From contig NZ_CP017147.1 in assembly GCF_001741865.1 (NCBI RefSeq), positions 895,001 through 959,000 on the forward strand: a stretch of DNA of 64,000 nt, written 5' to 3'. This DNA comes from Bosea vaviloviae (lineage in GTDB: Bacteria > Pseudomonadota > Alphaproteobacteria > Rhizobiales > Beijerinckiaceae). The notes under the pieces are model-generated. The model did no database searches, was not told the DNA's origin, and worked only from the letters and a program-made list of their open reading frames with translations. The first letter of the stretch is position 1. Each line of letters begins with the position of its first letter. Position numbers and translations under genes: made by a program. Shown here piece after piece: positions 27,785 to 37,567 of the stretch.

Positions 27785-28393
27785 TCAGAACTTCACCGTC
27801 GGTGGCCGCTCCGCCCCGGCCGTCGCGGCAAAGGTCTCCATCGGCTTGGAACCCCAGAACAGTTTTGCCCAGATCACGCCCGGAAAAGTGCGGATCTCGG
27901 TGTTGAAGGCCTGCACTGCCTGGATGTAGTCGCGCCGCGCCACCGTGACCCGGTTCTCGGTACCTTCGAGCTGCGATTGCAAGGCGAGGAAGTTCTGGTT
28001 CGATTTGAGGTCAGGGTAGCGCTCCACCGTGACGAGCAACCGGCCGAGTGCGCCGGTGAGCTGGTTCTGCGCGTCCTGATATTCCTTGAACTTCGCGGGA
28101 TCAGTGATGGTCGAGGCGTCGACCTTGACCTGACTCGCCTTGGCGCGCGCCTCGACGACCTGCGTCAGCACCTCGCGCTCCTGCGCGGCATAGCCCTTCA
28201 CCGTCTCGACCAGATTCGGGATCAGATCGGCGCGGCGCTGATACTGATTCTGCACCTCGGACCAGGACGCCTTGGCCTTTTCCTCCAGCGTCGGGACGTT
28301 GTTGTAACCGCAACCCGCGAGCGCGAAACCGAGGAAAGCAAGCACTGCCGCCGTCAAACTGCGGCGAAAGGCGATGGAAACTGGGAACGACAT
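27785..28393 (-). CDS. lemA: LemA family lipoprotein
   Basis: 202 residues. Seen: lipoprotein signal VLAFLGFALAGCGYNNVP, then the LemA core: WSEVQNQYQRRADLIPNLVETVKGYA, ALGRLLVTVERYPDLKSNQNFL and QLEGTENRVTVARRDYIQAV. First gene of a three-gene set with two TPM proteins. Cellular role undefined. The start MSFPVSIAFRRSL at 28393 is chosen; the frame is open upstream into a repeat. Confidence 0.92.
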   Translation of the reverse strand: MSFPVSIAFRRSLTAAVLAFLGFALAGCGYNNVPTLEEKAKASWSEVQNQYQRRADLIPNLVETVKGYAAQEREVLTQVVEARAKASQVKVDASTITDPAKFKEYQDAQNQLTGALGRLLVTVERYPDLKSNQNFLALQSQLEGTENRVTVARRDYIQAVQAFNTEIRTFPGVIWAKLFWGSKPMETFAATAGAERPPTVKF

Positions 28394-28514
28394 GCCGGGT
28401 CCCTTTGCTGACGTATCGACAGGCAGGACCGCGACCTTAGCCTTCCCGGGCTCCGCCTCCAAGGCGGATGCGAAGCTCCGTCGCCAAGACCATGGCGCGC
28501 CAGCGCAATCTGGC

Positions 28515-28636
28515 GTGAGAGCCGGATGCGAAAAAGTGGGAACCGGTTTTTCGCATCCTGCTCTCACTTTTAGATGAGAGCCGGATGATTTCAGATGGGC
28601 TCACTTTGTGATCCCATCTGAAATCATCCGGCTCTA
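28515..28636. repeat. Two-hairpin palindromic repeat, class B
   Basis: Hairpin 1 around ATGCGAAAAAGTGGGAACCGGTTTTTCGCAT, ending CTGCTCTC. Hairpin 2 is a perfect 21-bp stem (AGCCGGATGATTTCAGATGGG and its complement) enclosing TCAC-TTT-GTGA. It occupies the intergenic region between lemA and ggt, which are divergent. The same two modules recur at 31.2, 41.0 and 52.9 kb. Confidence 0.85.
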
Positions 28637-28671
28637 GTCTGGCAGTACGGCGCAACGGCGAGGAGCATGAG

Positions 28672-30426
28672 ATGACGACCCTGTCAGTATCGAGGAGCGC
28701 TTTCCTCGCGATCGCCCTGTCCGCGGCCGTCGTGAGCTCTGCAGCTGCCCAGAGCCTCGCTCCGGCGCCCGAAGCCGCGACGGGGCGCATCGCCAAGACC
28801 TCCGGCCACGCCCAGCTTTATATGGTCGCCGCCGCCAATCCGCTGGCCACCAATGCCGGCCGCGAGATCCTGCGCGCCGGCGGCAGCGCGGTCGATGCGG
28901 CGATCACGATCCAACTCGTGCTCAACCTCGTCGAGCCGCAAAGCTCGGGTATCGGCGGCGGCGCCTTCATGGTGCATTGGGACGAGGCCGGCCGGAAGCT
29001 CACGACGCTGGACGGGCGCGAGACCGCGCCGGCGGCGGCAAAGCCGAACCGCTTCATCGGCGCGGACGGCAAGCCGACGAAATTCATGGAGGCCGTCATC
29101 GGCGGCCGCTCGGTCGGCGTTCCCGGCACGCTGAAGCTGCTCGAGGGCGCGCATCAGCGCTGGGGCAAGCTGCCCTGGCCGCAGGTCATCGCGCCGGCGA
29201 TCAAGCTCGCCGAGGACGGCTTTGCGATTTCGCCGCGCCTCAACGGCCTCCTGGCCGGCGAGAAGAACCTGAGCGCCGACCCGCTCGCCGCCGCCTATTT
29301 CTACGAGCCCGACGGCAAGGCCAAGGCCGTCGGTACGATCCTGAAGAACCCGGCCTTCGCCGCGACCCTGCGCGCCATCGCCGAGACCGGCTCGGCTGCC
29401 TTCTATGCCGGGCCGATCGCCGAGGACATCGTCGCCAAGGTCACCGGTCACAACAACAATCCAGGCGACATCACGCTTGCCGACCTCGCCGCCTACAAAA
29501 TTGAGGAGCGCGAGGCCGTCTGCGGGCTCTACCGCGTCTACCGGATCTGCGGCATGGGCCCGCCGAGCTCCGGTGCCATCGCCGTGCAGCAGATGCTCGG
29601 CATCCTCGAAACCCAGGATCTGGCGCGCATGGGCCCCGGGCCAGAAGCAGTGCACTGGTTCAGCGAGGCCGGCCGCCTCGCCTTCGCCGATCGCGCGCTC
29701 TATCTCGCCGACCCCGCCTTCCTCAGCGTCCCTGTCTCGGGGTTGATCGACCGCGACTATATCCGCTCGCGCGCGGGTCTCGTCAGCCCCGAGAAATCCA
29801 TGGGCCGCGCCACCGCCGGCGACCCGCCGCATAAGCGCGCGCAATTGCTCGCGCCCTCGGACGGCGTCGAGCACGGCACCAGCCATATCTCGGTGATCGA
29901 CGCCAATGGCGACGCCGTCGCGATGACCACGACGATCGAGGACGGGTTCGGCTCGCGCCTGATGAGCAAGGGCGGCTTCCTGCTCAACAACGAACTGACC
30001 GACTTCTCCTTCGCGCCGGAAGAAGACGGCAAACCCGTCGCCAATCGCGTCGAAGCCGGCAAGCGTCCGCGCTCCTCGATGGCGCCGACCTTGGTCTTCG
30101 ACGCCTTCGGCAGGCTTTATGCCGTGGTCGGCTCACCCGGCGGCAGCCAGATCATCGGCTTCGTCGCCAAAACGCTGGTCGCGCTCCTCGACTGGAAGAT
30201 GGATCCGCAGAACGCCGTCGATCTCGCCAATTTCGGCAGCCGCAACGGCCCGACCGAATTGGAAAAGGGCACCGAGGCCGAGCCCTGGAAGGTTGCTCTG
30301 GAGGCGAAAGGCCACGAGGTCCGCCTGCTGGAGATGACCTCGGGCATCCAGGCCATCGTCAAGACGCCGGAAGGCTTCGTCGGCGGCGCCGATGGCCGGC
30401 GCGAGGGCGTCGCCATCGGCGATTGA
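28672..30426 (+). CDS. ggt: Gamma-glutamyltransferase
   Basis: Periplasmic enzyme that hydrolyses or transfers the gamma-glutamyl group of glutathione. Seen: 584 residues, signal peptide (FLAIALSAAVVSSAAA), N-terminal ANPLATNAGREILRAGGSAVDA, QSSGIGGGAFM, and the autoprocessing site with the new N-terminal Thr in EHGTSHISVIDANG; GFLLNNELTDFSF and GGSQIIGF complete the small subunit. Length is standard. RBS GAGG precedes the ATG. Confidence 0.95.
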   Translation: MTTLSVSRSAFLAIALSAAVVSSAAAQSLAPAPEAATGRIAKTSGHAQLYMVAAANPLATNAGREILRAGGSAVDAAITIQLVLNLVEPQSSGIGGGAFMVHWDEAGRKLTTLDGRETAPAAAKPNRFIGADGKPTKFMEAVIGGRSVGVPGTLKLLEGAHQRWGKLPWPQVIAPAIKLAEDGFAISPRLNGLLAGEKNLSADPLAAAYFYEPDGKAKAVGTILKNPAFAATLRAIAETGSAAFYAGPIAEDIVAKVTGHNNNPGDITLADLAAYKIEEREAVCGLYRVYRICGMGPPSSGAIAVQQMLGILETQDLARMGPGPEAVHWFSEAGRLAFADRALYLADPAFLSVPVSGLIDRDYIRSRAGLVSPEKSMGRATAGDPPHKRAQLLAPSDGVEHGTSHISVIDANGDAVAMTTTIEDGFGSRLMSKGGFLLNNELTDFSFAPEEDGKPVANRVEAGKRPRSSMAPTLVFDAFGRLYAVVGSPGGSQIIGFVAKTLVALLDWKMDPQNAVDLANFGSRNGPTELEKGTEAEPWKVALEAKGHEVRLLEMTSGIQAIVKTPEGFVGGADGRREGVAIGD

Positions 30427-30485
30427 GGCTTCATCGCCCTGTCATGTTTCGGGCGCGTCGGTTTCTTCCCATCAGGAGAACCGCC

Positions 30486-31178
30486 ATGCGCTCCCTTTTT
30501 CTCGCCGCCCTGACGACGGCCTTGCTCGCCCTCTCCCCAGTTCATGCAGGGGAGGCGAAACCCTTCGCCACGGCCAAGACCATCGATCTCCTGACCTTGC
30601 TGAAGCCGCCGCCAGCCAATGATTCGGCCCAGACCCGGGCGGAACTCGCCGAGGTGCTGAGCATCCAGGTCACGCGCACGCCGGAGATGGAGGCGCAGGC
30701 CCAGGCCGATGTCGTCGAGAATGTCTGGCGCTTCGCCAATGTCATGGGGCCGAACTTCAAGACCGAGGCGCTGCCGGCCTTCTCCGCCTTCTTCGACCGC
30801 ATCGTCGCAACCGAAGGCGAGGTCGTCGACCCGGCCAAGGACAGCTGGAAGCGCCCGCGCCCGCATCAGTATAGCCCGCTGGTCAAGCCCGCGGTGAAGC
30901 TCTCCAACTCCGGCGCCTATCCTTCGGGCCACACCACCGTCGGTACGCTGATGGGCGTCGTCCTGTCGAACATGGTTCCGGAGAAGCGCAACGAGATCAT
31001 GGCGCGCGCCTGGGCCTATGGCGAGAACCGGATCATCGGCGGCATCCATTTCCGCGCCGATGTCGAGGCCGGCCGCATCGCCGGCACGGTGATCGCAGCC
31101 AGGATCATGGAGCAGCCCGAATTCCAGGTCGAATATGCCGCGGCGAAGGCCGAGCTGCGCAAGGGCCTCGGCCTCTAG
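30486..31178 (+). CDS. Class A acid phosphatase (PAP2 family), secreted
   Basis: 230 residues with a signal peptide (LFLAALTTALLALSPVHA). Seen: all three PAP2 motifs: KDSWKRPRP, GAYPSGHTTVG and ENRIIGGIHFRADVEAG. A nonspecific periplasmic acid phosphatase is expected. Follows ggt after 59 bp. The TAG stop is the first three bases of a class B repeat, so the original C-terminus may have been replaced. Confidence 0.9.
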   Translation: MRSLFLAALTTALLALSPVHAGEAKPFATAKTIDLLTLLKPPPANDSAQTRAELAEVLSIQVTRTPEMEAQAQADVVENVWRFANVMGPNFKTEALPAFSAFFDRIVATEGEVVDPAKDSWKRPRPHQYSPLVKPAVKLSNSGAYPSGHTTVGTLMGVVLSNMVPEKRNEIMARAWAYGENRIIGGIHFRADVEAGRIAGTVIAARIMEQPEFQVEYAAAKAELRKGLGL

Positions 31179-31250
31179 AGCAGGATGCGAAAAAGTGGGA
31201 ACCGGTTTTTCGCAATCGATCCTGCTCTAACTCTTTGATGAGAGCCGTAA
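31176..31250. repeat. Class B palindromic repeat, second hairpin truncated
   Basis: TAGAGCAGGATGCGAAAAAGTGGGAACCGG through CGATCCTGCTCTA (31176-31229), followed by CTCTTTGATGAGAGCCG, the beginning of hairpin 2 with the rest missing. Its TAG ends the acid phosphatase ORF. Confidence 0.82.
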
Positions 31251-31253
31251 GCC

Positions 31254-31748
31254 TTATCGGCGCGGCGCGCCGGTCGGAACGGTCCGGGCCGCGCCCGCCC
31301 CACGTCCCGCGATCAGCCAGTAGACGAACCCCGTCGCCGCCCCGATCAGGAACAAGGCGCCGATCACCCGCATCTCGGCCTCGCTCGGCGCGCGCGAGAG
31401 GCGCAGCATGGCCAGCGGCATTACGGTCGCCAGCAGGCCGGTGAGCCCGCTCTGGATCAGCCCGCTGCGCAGTCGGAAAAGCTCGCTGAAAACTGCGACC
31501 AGCACGACCGGCGCGACGATGATCGCCATGCCGAGCCTCCCAAGCAGGCTGAAGGCGGCTTGCGCCACCGGCGTGGGATCGATGTCGCTCTCAGCCAGGC
31601 CGAACAGCGCCTCCATCAAGCGCTGGAAACCACCGCCGATCAGAAGCGCGATCTCAGGTGAGACCACGCTGGCGACGAGCATGGCAAACAGCCCCGCCCC
31701 CATTGCGACGAGCAAGGCGAAGGGGATCAGCAGCAGCCAGCGCAGCAA
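31254..31748 (-). CDS. Hypothetical integral membrane protein
   Basis: 164 residues from a TTG start 6 bp after the rlmN stop; no ATG is available in frame. Seen: four hydrophobic segments (LLLIPFALLVAMGAGLFAMLV, MAIIVAPVVLVAVFSELF, GLLATVMPLAMLRL, IGALFLIGAATGFVYWLIAG). The function is not recognised. The frame continues upstream into rlmN but that part is out of frame with rlmN. It is likely co-transcribed with rlmN. Confidence 0.7.
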   Translation of the reverse strand: MLRWLLLIPFALLVAMGAGLFAMLVASVVSPEIALLIGGGFQRLMEALFGLAESDIDPTPVAQAAFSLLGRLGMAIIVAPVVLVAVFSELFRLRSGLIQSGLTGLLATVMPLAMLRLSRAPSEAEMRVIGALFLIGAATGFVYWLIAGRGAGAARTVPTGAPRR

Positions 31749-31753
31749 GGTGA

Positions 31754-32986
31754 TTATTCCGCAGCGACGGCAGCGGCAGCCGCCGCCTCGTCCTGATCCA
31801 GCATCAATCGTGCGCGGGCCGAGAGCTTCTCGGTCTCGCTCTTGAGCTGGCCGCAGGCGGCGAGGATGTCGCGCCCGCGCGGAGTGCGCACCGGCGAGGC
31901 ATAGCCCGCCCGGAAGACGATCTCGGAGAAGCGCTCGATCCGGTCCCAGTCCGAACACTCATATTTTGTGCCGGGCCAGGGGTTGAACGGGATCAGGTTG
32001 ATCTTGGCCGGAATGCCCTTGAGCAGGCGCACCAGTTCGCGCGCATCGGCATCGCTGTCGTTGACGCCCTTGAGCATGACATATTCGAAGGTGATCCGCT
32101 TCGCGTTCGAAACGCCGGGATAGGTCCGGCAGGCCTCGAGCAGTTCGGCGATCGGATACTTCTTGTTCAGCGGCACGAGCTCGTTGCGCAATTCGTCGCG
32201 CACCGCATGCAGCGAGATCGCCAGCATCGTACCCATCTCATGCCCGAGCGGGCCGATCTGCGGCACGACGCCGGAGGTCGAGACCGTGATGCGGCGGCGG
32301 CCGAGCGACAGCCCCTCATTGTCCGAGATCACGCCGATGGCATCGCGCACGCCGTCGAAATTATAGAGCGGCTCGCCCATGCCCATGAAGACGATGTTGG
32401 AGACGAAGCGCCCGCCATCATTGGGCACGAAAGCGCCGTCGGGCTTGCTCCGGTTCGGGAAATCGCCGAGCCGGTCGCGCGCCACCATCAATTGCGCCAC
32501 GATCTCCTCACAGGTGAGGTTGCGCACGAGGCGCTGCGTGCCGGTGTGGCAGAAGGTGCAGGTCAGCGTGCAGCCGACCTGGCTGGAGACGCAAAGCGTG
32601 CCGCGGTCGACCTCGGGAATATAGACGCATTCGATCTCGGCGCCGCGATCGCGCGGGCCGGTCGGCGCCATGCGGATCAGCCATTTGCGCGTGCCGTCGG
32701 TCGAGACCTGCTCGGCCGTCACCTCCGGCAGGTCGAGCGTGAAGCGCTGATCGAGCGCCGCGCGCAAACCCTTGCCGATCGTCGTCATCGCGGAGAAATC
32801 GCGGACGCCGTAATGGTAGATCCAGTTCCAGAGCTGGCCGACGCGCATGCGCCGTTCCTTCTCGGGGACGCCGATCTCGGCCAGCGCATCGCCAAGCCCG
32901 GCGCGCGTGCGCCCGACCAGCGAGATGCGGCTCGAAACAACGGGTTCGGCCGCTGGCGCGGCGGGCTCAAGCACGGACAAGGTCAT
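31754..32986 (-). CDS. rlmN: Dual-specificity 23S rRNA/tRNA adenine-C2 methyltransferase
   Basis: Radical SAM enzyme that methylates C2 of A2503 in 23S rRNA and A37 of tRNAs. Seen: 410 residues; 4Fe-4S motif [11 protein letters not shown], the [10 protein letters not shown] loop and the C-terminal methyl-carrying Cys in DILAACGQL. The N-terminal extension is somewhat longer than in E. coli. Confidence 0.95.
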   Translation of the reverse strand: MTLSVLEPAAPAAEPVVSSRISLVGRTRAGLGDALAEIGVPEKERRMRVGQLWNWIYHYGVRDFSAMTTIGKGLRAALDQRFTLDLPEVTAEQVSTDGTRKWLIRMAPTGPRDRGAEIECVYIPEVDRGTLCVSSQVGCTLTCTFCHTGTQRLVRNLTCEEIVAQLMVARDRLGDFPNRSKPDGAFVPNDGGRFVSNIVFMGMGEPLYNFDGVRDAIGVISDNEGLSLGRRRITVSTSGVVPQIGPLGHEMGTMLAISLHAVRDELRNELVPLNKKYPIAELLEACRTYPGVSNAKRITFEYVMLKGVNDSDADARELVRLLKGIPAKINLIPFNPWPGTKYECSDWDRIERFSEIVFRAGYASPVRTPRGRDILAACGQLKSETEKLSARARLMLDQDEAAAAAAVAAE

Positions 32987-33238
32987 CGGAACTCTGGCTC
33001 GGACGGGCGATCATCGGCCCGAATATCCGCGGCTCATAGCACGAGAACGCCCAGCCGCGAAATCACAGGACAAATACCATTACAAACCGGTGCGACGCAG
33101 GGTGGCCGCCGGAATTCGCCAGCGTGAGTCGGCTGGCGCGGATTTCGAGAACCGGAGCGCAGCGGACTTCATGTCCGTGAGCACCGGAAGCGCAGAAAGC
33201 CGCGTCAGACGGCCGCGCTCGCGGATTCCGGCGCCGCC

Positions 33239-33838
33239 CTACTTACAGGCGTCTTCGGCGCGCTTCACCGCCTGGTTCATGCCGGCGAGCGAGTATTTGT
33301 CGCTGGTCGGGTTGCCGCGCTTCGAGGTGCCCTTGACCTCGAGCCCCGAACCTTTGCGCAGCGCGTCCAGCATGCGCGGCTCCTCGGCCGGGTTCTTGAG
33401 CCACATGTTCTGGCCCTTCGCGACCAGCGCAAAGCGCTCGGACCCGATGATCGCCTGATGCTCGACATCTTCCTTCAGGTCGAAATTCAGCACGAAGCTG
33501 ATCTCGTTGCGCACGCCCTCGGTCGGGCGGCTGGAGACGAAGAGCAGTCCCTCGATATCCTTGAGATTGGCCGGCAGGCGCGCCTCCGCCTTGGAGAGCG
33601 CGTAGCAGACCTTCGAGCGGCCCTGCTGCGAGGAAAAGGCCTGCCATTTCCCGGCCGTCTCCAGGAGCATCGCCTGGGCCTGGCCAGCGCTTGCCGATGC
33701 GACCGGCGCAGGCTTCGCCTGGGGCTTCGGCTTGGGTTGAGCGGAGGCCGGCACGGCGATCACGCTCGCGGCGAACAGCGATGCGACGATCAGGAGCCGT
33801 GAGGCGGCGAAATCGGTGCGGAGCAAACAGAGATTCAT
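33239..33838 (-). CDS. Invasion-associated locus B (IalB) family protein
   Basis: 199 residues with a signal peptide (LLIVASLFAASVIAVPASA), a Pro/Lys/Ala linker (QPKPKPQAKPAPV), then the IalB core: KWQAFSSQQGRSKVCYALSK, DIEGLLFVSSRPTEGVRNE, FALVAKGQNMWLKN and a C-terminal Cys. Secreted or periplasmic; in Bartonella the founding member affects erythrocyte invasion, but the family is widespread in free-living Rhizobiales with unknown roles. Confidence 0.88.
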   Translation of the reverse strand: MNLCLLRTDFAASRLLIVASLFAASVIAVPASAQPKPKPQAKPAPVASASAGQAQAMLLETAGKWQAFSSQQGRSKVCYALSKAEARLPANLKDIEGLLFVSSRPTEGVRNEISFVLNFDLKEDVEHQAIIGSERFALVAKGQNMWLKNPAEEPRMLDALRKGSGLEVKGTSKRGNPTSDKYSLAGMNQAVKRAEDACK

Positions 33839-34037
33839 AAGCCGCCATCAATCAGCAGAAATCTTAACAGCGTCTCTATTCCCGGGGCATTTGACCCGAG
33901 AGTTCAAGATCGCGGAAACGATAGGATGTCACGATCCGGGCGAAAATGCGAATGCCCTACACCCCCAGCTACAGTTCCGTTCGTCATCTGAGCATGCCAC
34001 ATTCGCCGCCAAGCGCATCGCAGCGGTTGGGGAAACG

Positions 34038-35012
34038 ATGAAAGCACTGCTCTGCGAGGCCCATGGGCCGGCCGAGACGCTCGTTATCCGCGACATTGCC
34101 GAGCCCAGCCCCGGGCCGGGCGAGGTCGTCATCGCGGTCAAGGCGGCCGCGCTCAACTTCTTCGACACGTTGATCATCGAGGGGCGCTACCAGACCAAGC
34201 CGGCGCTGCCCTTCTCGCCCTCAGCAGAATGCGCCGGCACGATCGCCAGCATCGGCGAAGGCGTCACCGGCTGGCGTGTCGGCGAGCGCGTCGCCGCCTG
34301 GCTCGGCCACGGCGCGGCGCGCGAAAGCGTCGTCGTCCCCGCCCAGCAGATCGTGCGCGTGCCCGATGCGCTCGACGACGCCCAGGCAGCGGGTCTGTTC
34401 GTCACCTATGGCACGGCGATGCACGGGCTGATCCAGCGCGCCGGCCTCAAGGGCGGCGAGACCCTGGCCGTGCTCGGAGCGGCCGGCGGCGCGGGGCTGG
34501 CGGCGGTCGAAATCGGCGCGCTGCTCGGCGCCCATGTCATCGCCTGCGCCTCCTCGGCCGATAAGCTCGCCCTCGCCCGGACGCATGGCGCGCAGGAGGA
34601 GCTCGACTACAGCAGCGAGGATCCGAAGGCCGGCCTGCGCCGCCTGACCGAAGGGCGCGGCGTCGATGTGCTCTACGACACGGTCGGCGGCGATCTGGCC
34701 GAGCCGGCTTTGCGCGCCATGGCCTGGGAAGGGCGCTATCTCGTCGTCGGCTTCGCCGGCGGCGCGATTCCGAAGATCGCGCTCAACCTGCTGCTGCTGA
34801 AGGGCTGCGACCTGCGCGGCGTGTTCTGGGGCGAGTTCGTCCGGCGCGAGCCCGCCGCGCATCGCCGCAATATGGAGCGCCTGCTGGATTGGGCCGCGAA
34901 CGGGCATATCCGCGCCCATGTCCACGCCGCCCTGCCATTGGAGCGCTGGACCGAGGGCTTCGCTTTGATCGGCGACCGCAAGGCCAAGGGCAAGATCATC
35001 CTGACGCTGTGA
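34038..35012 (+). CDS. NADPH:quinone oxidoreductase family protein
   Basis: 324-residue zinc-free medium-chain reductase. Seen: MKALLCEAHGPAETLVIRDI, NFFDTLIIEGRYQTKPALPFSPSAECAGTI-type N-terminus, Rossmann motif LGAAGGAGLAAVEIGALLGA and the C-terminal KAKGKIILTL. No zinc-ligand cysteine cluster. Substrate unknown (quinones or enoyl compounds). The upstream 200 bp hold no other gene; the frame runs back to 33816 with unconserved sequence. Confidence 0.88.
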   Translation: MKALLCEAHGPAETLVIRDIAEPSPGPGEVVIAVKAAALNFFDTLIIEGRYQTKPALPFSPSAECAGTIASIGEGVTGWRVGERVAAWLGHGAARESVVVPAQQIVRVPDALDDAQAAGLFVTYGTAMHGLIQRAGLKGGETLAVLGAAGGAGLAAVEIGALLGAHVIACASSADKLALARTHGAQEELDYSSEDPKAGLRRLTEGRGVDVLYDTVGGDLAEPALRAMAWEGRYLVVGFAGGAIPKIALNLLLLKGCDLRGVFWGEFVRREPAAHRRNMERLLDWAANGHIRAHVHAALPLERWTEGFALIGDRKAKGKIILTL

Positions 35013-35071
35013 TCTCGCCATCGTTCCGGATCGCCCCGGAATGACATCTTTCGACGAGCGGGCAGCTCTGC

Positions 35072-35446
35072 CTACAGCTCCGCCAGCGTCCGCTTCGCCT
35101 TCTCGCGGTGTTCGGGCGTGATCGAGCCCGCGACCGCAGCGATGGCCGCGGCAATCACCGCCGCATCGTCGGTGAAGCCGATGAAGGGCAGGATGTCGGG
35201 AATGGCATCGAGCGGCAGCACGAAATAGCCGAGCGCCGCCAGAAGCGTCAGCCGCACGCGCCGCGGCGTCGCCGGATCGCGCGTACAGATCCAGGCCGCC
35301 AGCAGATCCTCGGCGAAGGGCACCCGCTTCGCCACACGCTTGAGCCGGCCCAGAAACTCCGAACCGAAGCGGGCCTCGTCGCGCAGGCTCCGGCGGATCT
35401 CCGCCATCTCCTCCGCCGAAAAGCGCGAATGGAACGTGTCGCTCAT
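35072..35446 (-). CDS. YkvA family (DUF1232) protein
   Basis: 124 residues from MSDTFHSRFSAEEM. Seen: KRVPFAEDLLAAWICTRDPATPRRVRLTLLAALGYFVLPLDAIPDILPFIGFTDD, where LPLDAIPDILPFIGFTDD is the DUF1232 signature, with two hydrophobic segments. Probably membrane-associated; function unknown. Confidence 0.85.
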   Translation of the reverse strand: MSDTFHSRFSAEEMAEIRRSLRDEARFGSEFLGRLKRVAKRVPFAEDLLAAWICTRDPATPRRVRLTLLAALGYFVLPLDAIPDILPFIGFTDDAAVIAAAIAAVAGSITPEHREKAKRTLAEL

Positions 35447-35625
35447 GCCAGCCCCTCCTTGCGGGCTTTCGATCCCAACGTCATCAGGATGATGCCGATC
35501 AGGACCGTCGGAAAATGTGGCCCCAGGCCCAAGGCTGCACAAGAGGCCTGCCAAGAATCTCGCTTGGAGCCGGGCGGCAGGGCCTCTAAACGCGTTACAA
35601 ACGCCATTGCGAACGGGAAACGCCC

Positions 35626-36411
35626 ATGCAACTCGATTCCTCGCTCTCCGCCATCGTCACCGGCGGCGCCTCCGGCCTCGGCGAAGGCACCGCGCGCGTG
35701 CTCGCGGGCTTCGGCGTCAAGGTCGCACTCCTGGATTTGAACGCCGAGCGCGGCGAGGCGGTCGCGGCCGAGATCGGCGGGGTTTTCTGCCATTGCGACG
35801 TCACCAATGACGCCTCCGTCGACGCGGCGCTCGCCAAGGCGCGGGCTGCCCAGGGCGTCGCCCGCATCATCGTCAACTGCGCCGGCATCGCACCCGGCCG
35901 CCGCGTCATCTCCAGGAAGCGCGAGACCGGCGAGCTCATCGCCCATGACATGGCGACCTTCGAGAAAGGCCTCGCCATCAACCTGACCGGCACGTTTCGC
36001 ATGATCGCCAAATCGGCCGTGGCATTGGCCGCCCTCGACCCGGTCACAGAGGATGGCGGGCGCGGCGTGATCGTCAATACGGCCTCCGTCGCCGCCGAGG
36101 ACGGCCAGATCGGCCAGGCTTCCTACTCCGCCTCCAAGGCCGGCGTCGTCGGCATGACGCTGCCGATCGCACGCGAACTCGCCGCCTATGGCATCCGCGT
36201 GATGACGATCATGCCCGGCCTGTTCGAGACGCCGATGTTCGACGGTCTGCCCGAGGACTCGCGCGCCTCGCTGGGCGCCTCGATCCCCTTCCCGTCGCGG
36301 CTCGGCAAGGCCGGCGAATACGCGGCCCTGGTCAAGAGCATCATCGAGAACGACATGCTCAACGGCACCGCGATCCGGCTCGACGGCGCGATCCGGCTTG
36401 CGGCGAAGTAA
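35626..36411 (+). CDS. SDR family 3-hydroxyacyl-CoA dehydrogenase (HSD17B10-like)
   Basis: 261-residue short-chain dehydrogenase. Seen: AIVTGGASGLGEGTARVL, NCAGIAPGRRV, catalytic IVNTASVAAEDGQIGQASYSASK and GLFETPMFDGLPE. The wording FETPMFDGLPE matches type II 3-hydroxyacyl-CoA dehydrogenases of fatty acid or branched amino acid breakdown. No pathway partners are adjacent. Confidence 0.88.
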   Translation: MQLDSSLSAIVTGGASGLGEGTARVLAGFGVKVALLDLNAERGEAVAAEIGGVFCHCDVTNDASVDAALAKARAAQGVARIIVNCAGIAPGRRVISRKRETGELIAHDMATFEKGLAINLTGTFRMIAKSAVALAALDPVTEDGGRGVIVNTASVAAEDGQIGQASYSASKAGVVGMTLPIARELAAYGIRVMTIMPGLFETPMFDGLPEDSRASLGASIPFPSRLGKAGEYAALVKSIIENDMLNGTAIRLDGAIRLAAK

Positions 36412-36432
36412 GTCCTTGCGCCGAGTTAAGTC

Positions 36433-37146
36433 TCAGACGATCCGGTAAACCTCGCCGCGGCTGAGATCGCGGTAGAGGTCCACCCGCTCGCCATTCCAGT
36501 GATAGTCGAGATGGCGGCCCTGAACCGGGTTCGAGGCGCCGTCGGGATAGAACAGGCCGACGCAGGCTCCCCCAGTACGGCGAACGCTCGGATAGACCAC
36601 GCCTTCCGAACCGGCGGCGCGAAGCGCGCTGCCGAGCGCCTGGCTTTGCGTATAGTCGCCCGGGTCGAGCACCGCGCTGACGGCCGACCCAGGCTTGCGC
36701 AGATCATGCAGCCGCGCCTCGACATCGAGCAGGATTTCACGAAATTGCGAGGTCCAGCCCGGCGGCTGCCTGGTCGCGGCCATGAAGCGGCCATGGTGAT
36801 GCACCGTCTCGAACAGCCCGACCTCGAAGCTGTCGCCGGCATAGAGCACGCCGAACCCGCCAGCACTGAAACGGCTCGGCCGGTCCGGGCTGACATGGGT
36901 GAAGGGCGCCATCAGCCAGCTCGCGCCCGGGCCCGAGACGCGCCTCTCCGGCGGCACGAGAGCGAGATTGCCGACGCTCTCCATCAGGCGTGGATTGGTC
37001 TTCTGCTCGGCCGCCAGGATCAATGGCCAGTCGGCGGGATCGGCGATGTCCTCGAACAGGTCGATCGGCGGAAACAGGCTGCGGATGATCCGGACCGCGC
37101 CCCGCCACACCAGATCGGTGGCGGGGACGGCGCTGACATCGATCAC
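36433..37146 (-). CDS. RES domain toxin
   Basis: 237 residues. RES toxins degrade NAD+ in type II RES-Xre systems. Seen: a conserved start with Arg in DLVWRGAVRI, GFGVLYAGDSFEVGLFETVHH, and the later SVRRTGG/GLFYPD region with the active-site Ser/Arg. The length is typical of the longer RES group. Its start overlaps the antitoxin stop by 4 bp (ATGA). It looks intact. Confidence 0.88.
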   Translation of the reverse strand: MIDVSAVPATDLVWRGAVRIIRSLFPPIDLFEDIADPADWPLILAAEQKTNPRLMESVGNLALVPPERRVSGPGASWLMAPFTHVSPDRPSRFSAGGFGVLYAGDSFEVGLFETVHHHGRFMAATRQPPGWTSQFREILLDVEARLHDLRKPGSAVSAVLDPGDYTQSQALGSALRAAGSEGVVYPSVRRTGGACVGLFYPDGASNPVQGRHLDYHWNGERVDLYRDLSRGEVYRIV

Positions 37147-37556
37147 CAGCCACCCCGCTCGTCGTCGAGATAGCGCCTGACCCGCATCAGATCCGTCAAT
37201 TCGCCACCCAGCATGACCGCCAGCGCCGTATGGCCGGAGAAGGCGGCATTGGGCGCCTGGATCCAGTCATAGCCGCGCTGGGGCTCGCGAAAGATCAGGC
37301 GTAGCGCCTTGTGGATGCCCATCAGATTGGAGAGCCTCGCCTTGCCGTCGCGCGAGATACGGCCGATCTCGCCGGCCTTCCAGCGCCGATAGCTGCGCAA
37401 GGGCAGGTCGAGCAGCGTCGCCGCCTGCTCGTCGGTGACGCGCCAGAGCCGGAAGAGATTGATCGCGGCGCGGAACATCGCGCCGGCTTCGTCATCCGAG
37501 ATCGGATCCGGGACAAAGTCGCGCTGGGTCGTCTCGATGCGCTGCAGGGCCGTCAT
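37143..37556 (-). CDS. Xre/MbcA/ParS-type antitoxin for RES toxin
   Basis: 137 residues from MTALQRIE. Seen: DEAGAMFRAAINLFRLWRVTDEQAATLLDLPLRSYRRWKAGEI, an Xre-like helix-turn-helix, then LSNLMGIHKALRLIFREPQRGYDWIQAPNAAFSGHTALAVMLGG, the toxin-binding DUF2384 domain. In-frame ATGs upstream (37574, 37589) fall within the operator palindrome, so 37556 is preferred. Confidence 0.88.
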   Translation of the reverse strand: MTALQRIETTQRDFVPDPISDDEAGAMFRAAINLFRLWRVTDEQAATLLDLPLRSYRRWKAGEIGRISRDGKARLSNLMGIHKALRLIFREPQRGYDWIQAPNAAFSGHTALAVMLGGELTDLMRVRRYLDDERGGW

Positions 37557-37567
37557 GACGCAATCTC

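Noticed and set aside
32987..33238. Possible small gene or riboswitch between rlmN and the IalB gene
   Set aside because: No ORF with a plausible start and no recognisable aptamer motifs; nothing supportable in the 250 bp.
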